Made by a program: the position numbers and the translations under genes. Source: JBBIKU01 sp037445245 (lineage in GTDB: Bacteria > Chloroflexota > Anaerolineae > Anaerolineales > Anaerolineaceae). Taken from it: a stretch of DNA of 5,023 nucleotides. Under the pieces are notes generated by a model that worked only from the letters and a program-made list of their open reading frames with translations, was not told the DNA's origin and did no database searches. The stretch spans positions 1 through 5,023 of the forward strand of contig JBBIKU010000158.1 of assembly GCA_037445245.1 (NCBI GenBank), in the 5' to 3' direction. Of the stretch, positions 1 through 4,430 are shown piece after piece (position 1 is the stretch's first letter; every line of letters starts with the position of its first letter).

Positions 1-78
1 TGCCCGATGCAATTGCGGCGATAAACTGTGACGGATTGGGTAACCGGTCAACCCCAGCGAGAAGCGCGGCGCTACCAT
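1..78 (-). CDS. aroE: Shikimate dehydrogenase, N-terminal 26 codons (partial, runs off window)
   Basis: Reading the minus strand from an ATG at 78-76 gives 26 codons with no stop before the window edge. Residues 8-21 contain LGLTGYPIRHSLSP, the N-terminal signature of NADP-dependent shikimate dehydrogenase. The two serines of HSLSP (residues 18 and 20) match the shikimate-binding serines of the family. The enzyme reduces 3-dehydroshikimate to shikimate in the cytoplasm. The ATG lies one base after the aroA stop codon (TGA at 82-80), and a GAGGAAG site sits 9 nt upstream, so this is the fifth gene of the operon and probably coupled to aroA. The NADP-binding Rossmann domain and the catalytic Lys/Asp lie outside the window. 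A quinate/shikimate dehydrogenase paralogue cannot be excluded from 26 residues, but the operon position favours AroE. Confidence 0.88.
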   Translation of the reverse strand, partial: MVAPRFSLGLTGYPIRHSLSPQLHRA

Positions 79-79
79 C

Positions 80-1424
80 TCAATTCACTTCCTCAATGCG
101 GGCGCCGAGTGCGCCCAGTGTTTGCCTAAAGTCGGGGAAAGATTCAGCCACCACCTCTGCTCCCGCCACGCTCACCGTTGATTGTGCCGAAAGCCCAGCA
201 ATGGTGAACGCCATCGCCAGCCGGTGGTCGCCGCCAGCTTCTGCCGAGCCACCGCCGGGAGGGTTTCCGCCAGCAATCACAAAGCCGTCTTCAGTTTCGT
301 CGGCGTTAACGCCCAACTGCGTCAATCCGCGGCACAGACTGGTGATGCGGTCGGACTCCTTGTGGCGCAGTTCATTCGCCTGACGCACACACGTTACCCC
401 TTTAGCATATGCAGCCGCCACCGCAAAAGCAGGGAACTCGTCGATCATGCGCACCACCAGACCGCCGCAAACTTCCACCCCGTGCAAGCGGCTATGAAAC
501 ACCCTCAGATCACCCACAGGTTCTCCGTCGCGCTCATGCCGATTGCTGATCTCGATCTGCGCCCCCATCGCAATCAACGCCTCCAAGATACCGCTGCGGG
601 TGGGATTGAGACCGATTTCGCGTAGTGTCAGTTTCGAACCAGGAATGACCAGCGCCGCCACAATCAGAAACGCCGCCGCCGAGAGATCACCGGGGATCGC
701 CATCCGTAGCGGCTTCAACCCCCGCGAGAGCGGAGGAGAGAGATTGACCTCGCCATTTCCGCAGGTCAGTTGAACGCCCATCTTTTGCAGCATGCGCTCA
801 CTGTGATCGCGCGAGCGGTAAGGCTCGACCAAACGACTGGGCGCCTCGGCGGCCAGTGCCGCCAGCAACAGGCAGGTCTTCACCTGGGCGCTTGCCACCG
901 GCATTTCATACACGATCGGCTTCAAGCGTGAGCCAGGATGACGACTTCCCAGTCGCAGCGGTGCGCTGCCGGTTTCTGATGCCCGAATATTGACCCCCAT
1001 CGACCGCAACGGTTCGACGATGCGCAGCATCGGTCGGCGGCACAGCCCTGGCGTGCCGGTCAATACCGCCGGGGTGCCGGCGGCAGCCAACGCCCCCGCC
1101 AACAGNNNNNNNNNNACGCATGGTGGTGGCAGAATTTCCGCAATCGATAGGCTGCCGCGGCGGCTGCAAGCCGTGCAGCCCCGCTCCACACACTCGCAGA
1201 CTCGTCCCGTCCAGCTCCCATGCCACGCCCAGGCAGGTGAGCGCTGCCAGCATGGCGCGGGTTACTCCCGAATCCTGGAAATTCTCAAAAATGCTTTCAC
1301 CGTCTGCCAAAGCAGCAAACAGCGCCGCCCGGTGCGAAATCGACTTGTCGCCCGGAACGCCAGCTGGCTTACCCTGAGTCACCACGCCCTGCAAACCGTT
1401 GCCGGGGGTCACCAACCACTTCAT
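80..1424 (-). CDS. aroA: 3-phosphoshikimate 1-carboxyvinyltransferase (EPSP synthase), split by a 10-N gap
   Basis: AroA transfers the enolpyruvyl group of PEP to shikimate-3-phosphate, giving EPSP. Two out-of-phase ORFs join into one 444-residue protein once the N run at 1106-1115 is removed, close to the family's 430-450. Visible motifs in order: GDKSISHR at about 25-32, GNSATTMR at 96-103 running into LLAG, RRPM at about 126-129, SAQVK at about 175-179, RDHSE at about 202-206, NPTR near 270, the IDEFP region holding the catalytic Asp, RHKESDR with the catalytic Glu, and GGDHRLAM near the C-terminus. GDKS, SAQVK, RDHSE and NPTR are the motif set of class II EPSP synthases, and Ala99 replaces the glycine usual in class I. 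The ATG at 1424-1422 overlaps the tyrA stop by 4 nt (ATGA), with GGAGGT 5 nt upstream. The frame break is most simply an assembly artefact, not a pseudogene. Identity is very secure. Confidence 0.96.
88..94 (-). promoter_or_regulatory. Ribosome binding site for aroE
   Basis: GAGGAAG on the minus strand lies inside the last codons of aroA, 9 nt before the ATG at 78-76. It supports that start for aroE although the ORF is only just visible at the window edge. Confidence 0.6.
1106..1115. other. 10-N assembly gap inside aroA
   Basis: Ten consecutive N separate the aroA codons for T-M-R (minus strand, ending at 1116) from those for L-L-A-G (starting at 1105). Ten is not a multiple of three, so the gap as drawn breaks the frame. 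Removing all ten bases makes TMR and LLAG contiguous and in frame, as in other EPSP synthases. It is probably a fixed-length placeholder at a contig join with no real bases missing. Confidence 0.9.
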
Positions 1425-2314
1425 TTCTCACCTCCAGGGGCAGTTTCGTAAAGCAGCCCGTAGTAACGCAGCCTGCCCTCCTCCAGCAGTGATGTCAGGG
1501 CGTCTTCGTCGCCGCCGCGCAGATAGGTCTCGACCGCTTCCAAGCGTTTGCGAAAGCGGGTAAGCTGTGCCAGAATGTGGGAACGGTTGGTCACCAGCAC
1601 GTCTAGCATCACCCCTGGCGGGGTGCCCGCCAGCCGCGCTGTGCTGCGAAAGCCGGGACCGATCATCAGCGCCCCATCGCCTGGGGTAACCGCCGCCAGG
1701 CAGTCCGAAAGAAGATAGGGCAGATGACTGGTGGCTGCCACCATCCGGTCGTGAGCATCGGCTGCCAGCCACAGCGGGTTGGCAGCGACGGCGCGCACCA
1801 GGTTCTCAGCCAATCGCCGCGCCCGCTTCGAGCTGCGCGCCAGCGGCACCAACGCAAAGACTGCCCCGCGGTAAAGGGCAGCTTCGGCGTTGGCAAGTGT
1901 GGTGCGTTCCTTGCCGCACATGGGGTGCCCCCCAACCGGATCGAACCGCTGCGGAAGGCGTTCCATCGCCTCGACCACGGCTGTCTTGGTTGAGCCCAGG
2001 TCGATGACCATTGCAGAGCCAGGATGCAGATGCGGCAACTGGTCAAGCAGCGCCAGAATCTGCCGTACCGGCGCCGCCAAAACGATCACATCCGCCTGGG
2101 GCAGCAGGTGTGCCGCATCGCTGTCTGCCTGATCGACCACACCCTCTTTGAGCGCCAGTTCCACCGCTGCCGGATCGGGATCGACCCCCAGCAGGCGGGC
2201 GCACCTGCCGCGCAGCGCCAACGCCAGCGACCCGCCCATCAAGCCCAACCCAAGGATGGCAATTGTGTTCGCCGAAAGCGTCGTATCCAGATCGGGAACG
2301 GCAGCGCGCTTCAC
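1421..2314 (-). CDS. tyrA: Prephenate dehydrogenase (TyrA), GTG start, no ACT domain
   Basis: A 297-residue TyrA that oxidatively decarboxylates prephenate to 4-hydroxyphenylpyruvate (or arogenate to tyrosine). The N-terminal Rossmann fold shows GLGLMGGS at residues 22-29, with Asp45 after beta-2 favouring NAD. Further motifs are DLGSTK at 105-110, GGHPMCGKE at 128-136 with the expected catalytic His130, SHLPY at 196-200 and GFRSTARLAG at 221-230 with the expected substrate-binding Arg223. The protein ends soon after the dimerisation helices, so it lacks the C-terminal ACT domain found in some Gram-positive TyrA. The second His of the usual SHLPH motif is Tyr200, which may bear on substrate choice. 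The start is GTG at 2314-2312, overlapping the aroF stop by 4 nt (GTGA), with AGGAGG 7 nt upstream. It follows aroF and precedes aroA with a second 4-nt overlap. Family is secure; prephenate versus arogenate preference is not. Confidence 0.95.
   Translation of the reverse strand: MKRAAVPDLDTTLSANTIAILGLGLMGGSLALALRGRCARLLGVDPDPAAVELALKEGVVDQADSDAAHLLPQADVIVLAAPVRQILALLDQLPHLHPGSAMVIDLGSTKTAVVEAMERLPQRFDPVGGHPMCGKERTTLANAEAALYRGAVFALVPLARSSKRARRLAENLVRAVAANPLWLAADAHDRMVAATSHLPYLLSDCLAAVTPGDGALMIGPGFRSTARLAGTPPGVMLDVLVTNRSHILAQLTRFRKRLEAVETYLRGGDEDALTSLLEEGRLRYYGLLYETAPGGEK
1430..1435 (-). promoter_or_regulatory. Ribosome binding site for aroA
   Basis: GGAGGT (continuing GAG) on the minus strand lies 5 nt before the aroA ATG and within the last codons of tyrA. 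It fixes the start at 1424. Confidence 0.75.
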
Positions 2315-3387
2315 CCTGCCGCCTCCTGCTGCCCACCCGCAACCCCGGGTTCAACCGTTTTCTGGCAGCCGCTCAAAGAGCGTCCCAGTACCCTGGCAAT
2401 CTCGCCCACCTGAACCACCAGTTCGGCAAAACGTTCCGGTTTCAGTGACTGCTCGCCATCCGAGAGGGCATCCTCCGGATTGGGGTGCACTTCTACAATC
2501 AAACCATCCGCCCCGGCGGCGATGGCGGCTCTTCCAATGGCGGTCACATACTCCCAGTGACCGGTGCTATGACTGGGGTCAAGCACCACCGGCAGATGTG
2601 TTAGCGATTTGAGCACCGGTATGGCGTTGATGTCGGTCGTGTTGCGGGTGGCAGTCTCAAAGGTGCGGATGCCGCGCTCGCACAAAATCACCCGCCGGTT
2701 GCCGTGCGAGAGGATGTATTCCGCCGCCATCAGCAATTCCTCAATCGTGGCTGAATTGCCCCGTTTGAGCAACACCGGATGCTGGCTCTCTCCCGCCGCG
2801 TGCAACAGATTAAAATTCTGCATGTTACGGGCGCCAATTTGAAGCACATCGGCATGCCTCGCCACCAGCGCCACCTGCTCCGGTGCCATCACCTCGGTTA
2901 CGACCGGCAGTCCGGTCAACTGGCGCGCTTCCGACAGCAGCTCCAAGCCATCCTCACCCAGACCCTGAAAAGCGTAGGGGGAGGTGCGCGGCTTAAAGAC
3001 GCCGCCGCGCAGCACATGCGCCCCCGCCTCGCGTACGGCATAAGCGGTCTCGATAAACTGCTGGCGGCTCTCGACGGCGCAAGGACCGGCGATGAGCACC
3101 ACCCCCTCTGCGCCGATCACCACCCCGCCATCCAGAACGAAGGTCGAATCGTTGGGGATGAACTCGCGCGAAGCAATTTTATAGGGGCGGGAAATGCGCA
3201 CGATGCGGTCGACGCCGGGCATGCGGATGAACTGGTTCTGGGTGACGATGGGATTATTCCCTACCACGCCAATCACGGTGCGTTCGACGCCGCGGGAGAG
3301 ATGCGCCTGAAAGCCGGACGCCCGCACCCGTGTCACGACTGCTTCCACCTGTTCTAAAGTGGCATCCACGCTCATAATGATCATCAT
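2311..3387 (-). CDS. aroF: DAHP synthase, type I-beta with N-terminal ACT-like regulatory domain
   Basis: A 358-residue 3-deoxy-7-phosphoheptulonate synthase, which condenses PEP and erythrose 4-phosphate as the first committed step of the shikimate pathway. Residues about 1-70 form the ferredoxin/ACT-like domain (SRGVERTVIGVVGN at 31-44) seen in the Thermotoga maritima enzyme, where it mediates Tyr/Phe feedback inhibition. The TIM-barrel follows: IAGPCAVES at 99-107, GGVFKPRTSPY at 128-138, LQIGARNMQN at 182-191, LLKRGNSAT at 206-214, CERGIRTFET at 236-245, LDPSHSTGH at 269-277 and VEVHPNPEDALSDG at 298-311. The metal ligands expected from relatives are Cys103, His273, Glu299 and Asp310. The first ATG (3387) overlaps the aroH stop as ATGA and has AAGGAGG 9 nt upstream. 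An ATG one codon later is possible. Chorismate mutase is a separate gene here and not fused as in some Bacillus enzymes. The name aroF follows common usage for this family. Confidence 0.96.
   Translation of the reverse strand: MMIIMSVDATLEQVEAVVTRVRASGFQAHLSRGVERTVIGVVGNNPIVTQNQFIRMPGVDRIVRISRPYKIASREFIPNDSTFVLDGGVVIGAEGVVLIAGPCAVESRQQFIETAYAVREAGAHVLRGGVFKPRTSPYAFQGLGEDGLELLSEARQLTGLPVVTEVMAPEQVALVARHADVLQIGARNMQNFNLLHAAGESQHPVLLKRGNSATIEELLMAAEYILSHGNRRVILCERGIRTFETATRNTTDINAIPVLKSLTHLPVVLDPSHSTGHWEYVTAIGRAAIAAGADGLIVEVHPNPEDALSDGEQSLKPERFAELVVQVGEIARVLGRSLSGCQKTVEPGVAGGQQEAAG
2322..2327 (-). promoter_or_regulatory. Ribosome binding site deciding the GTG start of tyrA
   Basis: AGGAGG on the minus strand lies 7 nt ahead of the GTG at 2314-2312 and inside the 3' end of aroF. 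It supports GTG as the start and the GTGA overlap. Confidence 0.75.
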
Positions 3388-3800
3388 GGGTTCGATCCTC
3401 CTTCGCTTCGGAATGGTTTTATTGGCTCAGCAAAATCATGGGCAAGATCGGGGCGCAGGCTGGCGGCTGCCCGCAGGTAAACCGGCTTCAACGCCGCCTG
3501 CGGCAGGTCGGTGTTCCAGTGAACCAAAACTCGCACACAGGCTGGCAGACTGCCGGGAACATTGATCTCTTGGGCGCACATCAACGCTGCTCCCTGCCAG
3601 CCGAGCTGGCGCGCTGCCTGCGCCGGAAACACTGACGATAGATCAACGGTGGTGGTAAAAAAGGCGCTGGCGATATCCTCGATCTTCAAAGAAGGGTTGG
3701 CGGCGCACAACGCTTCGAGCAGCTCCCGCGTCGCTGCCAGTACTGCCTCAGGCGTGTCTTGCTCGACCGTGGTGGCGCCCCGCAGTCCTCTAACCGGCAT
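3384..3800 (-). CDS. aroH: Chorismate mutase, AroH (Bacillus subtilis) type
   Basis: A 138-residue monofunctional chorismate mutase of the trimeric alpha/beta AroH class, converting chorismate to prephenate. The N-terminus VRGLRGATTVEQDT (3-16) is the family signature. Key residues fall at the same numbers as in B. subtilis AroH: Arg7, Cys75, Glu78, Arg90 and Tyr108. FPAQAARQLGW (58-68) matches the B. subtilis FPAKAVREL segment with Gln61 in place of Lys60. VYLRAAASLRPDL near 107-119 is the typical C-terminal stretch, followed by a tail of about 19 residues that is slightly longer than in B. subtilis. It is the first structural gene, preceded by GGAGGT 5 nt before the ATG and by the attenuator terminator just upstream of that. 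Its 3' end overlaps aroF by 4 nt. With aroF and tyrA it commits flux towards prephenate and tyrosine. Identity is secure. Confidence 0.95.
   Translation of the reverse strand: MPVRGLRGATTVEQDTPEAVLAATRELLEALCAANPSLKIEDIASAFFTTTVDLSSVFPAQAARQLGWQGAALMCAQEINVPGSLPACVRVLVHWNTDLPQAALKPVYLRAAASLRPDLAHDFAEPIKPFRSEGGSNP
3397..3403 (-). promoter_or_regulatory. Ribosome binding site for aroF
   Basis: AAGGAGG on the minus strand lies 9 nt before the first of two tandem ATG codons (3387 and 3384), inside the aroH 3' end. The spacing favours the first ATG, which also gives the ATGA overlap. Confidence 0.75.
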
Positions 3801-3805
3801 GGTTC

Positions 3806-3811
3806 ACCTCC
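3806..3811 (-). promoter_or_regulatory. Ribosome binding site for aroH
   Basis: GGAGGT (continuing GA) on the minus strand lies 5 nt before the aroH ATG at 3800-3798 and only 7 nt after the terminator's T-run. Transcripts that terminate therefore end just before the first structural gene's translation signals. Confidence 0.8.
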
Positions 3812-3818
3812 ATAAACG

Positions 3819-3847
3819 AAAAAAGCGAAGCCGTTTGGCTTCGCTTT
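3819..3847 (-). terminator. Rho-independent attenuator terminator ahead of aroH
   Basis: On the minus strand AAAGCGAAGCC (3847-3837), loop AAAC (3836-3833) and GGCTTCGCTTT (3832-3822) form a perfect 11-bp stem ending in six T (3824-3819). It lies after the leader peptide stop codon and before the aroH ribosome binding site, where a transcription attenuator is expected. A mutually exclusive pairing is described in the attenuator entry. Confidence 0.92.
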
Positions 3848-3914
3848 GGATGACCTAAACAGGTACTCAGCGCCTACACGAGCATCGCCAACGGCAACCG
3901 GGATCGGTTGTCGT
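3819..3914 (-). promoter_or_regulatory. Ribosome-mediated attenuator with segments 1:2, 2:3 and 3:4
   Basis: Three alternative pairings are readable on the minus strand. Segment 1:2 is ACGACAACCG (3914-3905) with CGGTTGCCGT (3900-3891), 9 bp with one A-C mismatch around loop ATCC. Segment 2:3 is GCCGTTGGC (3895-3887) with GCCAAACGGC (3839-3830), 9 bp with one bulged A; it would break the top of the terminator stem. Segment 3:4 is the terminator (3847-3819). Segment 1 begins within the last of the Phe/Tyr control codons. A ribosome stalled at Phe11, Tyr12 or Tyr13 should cover it, free segment 2 and allow read-through. A ribosome that runs on would permit the terminator. The pairings are seen; the mechanism is inferred from classical trp/pheA attenuation. 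No T-box signature (GGGTGGNACCRCG) was found. Confidence 0.8.
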
Positions 3915-3951
3915 AATAAAAAGCGAAGCGGTAGACGAAAAGGGTACGCAT
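3874..3951 (-). CDS. Phe/Tyr-rich attenuator leader peptide (25 aa)
   Basis: ATG at 3951-3949 to TAG at 3876-3874 encodes 25 residues. Residues 4-13 read LFVYRFAFYY, so six of residues 5-13 are Phe or Tyr, with no Trp anywhere; the rest is DNRSRLPLAMLV. This composition, the position between promoter and terminator, and the overlap with segment 1 of the attenuator identify it as a regulatory leader peptide comparable to the pheA and pheST leaders of enterobacteria. Its translation, not its product, is expected to sense charged tRNA-Phe and tRNA-Tyr. A longer open frame extends upstream through the promoter, but that part should not be transcribed from the promoter at 4008-3980. No convincing Shine-Dalgarno precedes the ATG within the predicted 5' leader of about 22 nt, so initiation may be weak. 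Confidence 0.85.
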   Translation of the reverse strand: MRTLFVYRFAFYYDNRSRLPLAMLV

Positions 3952-3979
3952 AGGATAGCAGTCAATCTTAATAATGACT

Positions 3980-4008
3980 AGTATACCGGCGGACTGACGA
4001 TCTGTCAA
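3980..4008 (-). promoter_or_regulatory. Sigma-70-type promoter of the aro operon
   Basis: On the minus strand TTGACA (4008-4003) and TATACT (3985-3980) are separated by exactly 17 nt. The -35 is consensus and the -10 matches TATAAT at five of six bases. Transcription should start at about 3975-3972, about 22 nt before the leader peptide ATG. The -35 lies only 3 nt from the target duplication of the transposon immediately upstream, so any activator site or UP element further upstream has been displaced by insertion. A strong constitutive promoter fits control by attenuation. Confidence 0.88.
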
Positions 4009-4011
4009 GCC

Positions 4012-4025
4012 GAATCGGTATTTTG
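4012..4025. repeat. Target-site duplication, aro-proximal copy
   Basis: The 14-bp sequence gaatcggtattttg directly abuts the outer end of the left inverted repeat. It matches 4405-4418 at 13 of 14 bases (T versus C at position 12), as expected for a duplication made on insertion that has since diverged by one base. Confidence 0.85.
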
Positions 4026-4077
4026 TGTTAGCGTTTAATGATAATGTCCCCTTTGCGCACAAATTAGAATGTCCCCT
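4026..4077 (+). repeat. Left terminal inverted repeat
   Basis: Aligned with the reverse complement of 4352-4404, 44 of 52 positions match with one single-base gap. Conserved blocks are CGTTTAAT, AATGTCCCC, TTTGCG and AATTAGAATGTCCCCT. The main difference is a 4-nt stretch between TTTGCG and AATTAG. Confidence 0.88.
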
Positions 4078-4094
4078 ATGAAAGGGACAGAGAA

Positions 4095-4402
4095 ATGGAC
4101 ATCGTAGCGATGAGCAAAGAGGAACTGAAGCGACTGGAAGTGATGAAAGATCTGCAAGAGAAGCGGATGAAGCAACGAACAACTGGGGAGATTCTGGGGA
4201 TAAGCGTTTGGACTACACGATCTTCCACAAGCAGAAACGCCAGGCAGAAGTTGTCACTGCCAAGCAAGTGGATCGTGCCTTGGTCAACGAGAGCAAGGCT
4301 CACAAGCCTGCTCCCAATCATCCCTGGAGGATCACCCCGGCTGTCTCAAAAAGGGGACATTCTAATTCAATCGCAAAAGGGGACATTTTAATTAAACGTT
4401 GA
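4095..4402 (+). pseudogene. Transposase remnant: N- and C-terminal pieces with the core deleted
   Basis: From ATG 4095 (or the in-frame ATG at 4110) the plus strand encodes MSKEELKRLEVMKDLQEKR followed by TTGEILGIS, which resembles the N-terminal helix-turn-helix of ISNCY-type transposases. At about 4200-4210 the reading switches to another frame encoding LDYTIFHKQKRQAEVV, then a lysine/proline-rich stretch and NHPWR, resembling the C-terminal end of the same family, stopping at 4400-4402 inside the right inverted repeat. The catalytic DDE core, several hundred residues in full-length relatives, is absent and the two pieces are out of frame. An internal deletion explains this better than point decay, since both ends remain readable. 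The family assignment is from memory of related proteins. Confidence 0.75.
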
Positions 4403-4404
4403 CA
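4352..4404 (-). repeat. Right terminal inverted repeat
   Basis: Inverted counterpart of 4026-4077, ending TTGACA at 4399-4404 directly against the second copy of the target duplication. It carries two complementary copies of AATGTCCCCT at 4352-4361 and 4378-4387. Confidence 0.88.
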
Positions 4405-4418
4405 GAATCGGTATTCTG
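4405..4418. repeat. Target-site duplication, distal copy
   Basis: gaatcggtattctg directly abuts the right end of the element and pairs with 4012-4025 (13 of 14 identical). Only 12 bp separate it from the stop codon of the upstream gene, so before insertion that gene ended about 40 bp from the -35 box of the aro promoter. Confidence 0.85.
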
Positions 4419-4430
4419 CTAAGAGTGATC

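Larger units (their letters stand above)
4026..4404 (+). mobile_element. ISNCY-like internally deleted insertion sequence (MITE-like, 379 bp)
   Basis: The element is bounded by inverted repeats of about 52 bp with TGT...ACA ends and by a 14-bp direct repeat exactly abutting both ends. Between them lie only the start and end of a transposase, so the copy cannot move by itself but could be mobilised by a full-length relative. Each end carries two copies of AATGTCCCCT (4043-4052, 4068-4077; complement at 4352-4361, 4378-4387), spaced 25-26 nt, probably transposase binding sites. Base composition is AT-richer than the aro genes. It sits between the unknown upstream gene and the aro promoter. Assignment to ISNCY rests on remembered resemblance of the two protein fragments; the boundaries rest directly on the repeats. 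Confidence 0.85.

Noticed and set aside
906..1189. Frameshifted aroA pseudogene
   Set aside because: The frame break coincides exactly with the N run, and removing the N restores a single frame with conserved sequence on both sides. An assembly placeholder explains it better than mutation.
2779..3357. 192-codon open frame on the plus strand
   Set aside because: It lies wholly antisense to aroF, whose motifs are unmistakable. Long shadow frames are common in high-GC genes. The same applies to the other plus-strand frames opposite aroA, tyrA and the upstream gene.
3801..3975. T-box or aromatic riboswitch leader
   Set aside because: No T-box consensus, specifier stem or antiterminator core is visible, while a leader ORF with aromatic codons and classical alternative stems explains the region.
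3952..4182. Upstream extension of the leader peptide frame as a 102-residue protein
   Set aside because: The extension crosses the -35/-10 promoter and the transposon's left end. Only the last 25 codons lie downstream of the predicted start site, and they carry the regulatory features.
4043..4387. CRISPR-like array from repeated AATGTCCCCT
   Set aside because: Only four copies exist, two per end and in inverted orientation, with a transposase remnant between. They are transposon end motifs.
4399..4404. Outward -35 box (TTGACA) at the right end of the element on the plus strand
   Set aside because: No -10-like hexamer lies 16-19 nt downstream, and it would read antisense into the upstream gene. 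The hexamer is part of the inverted-repeat terminus.
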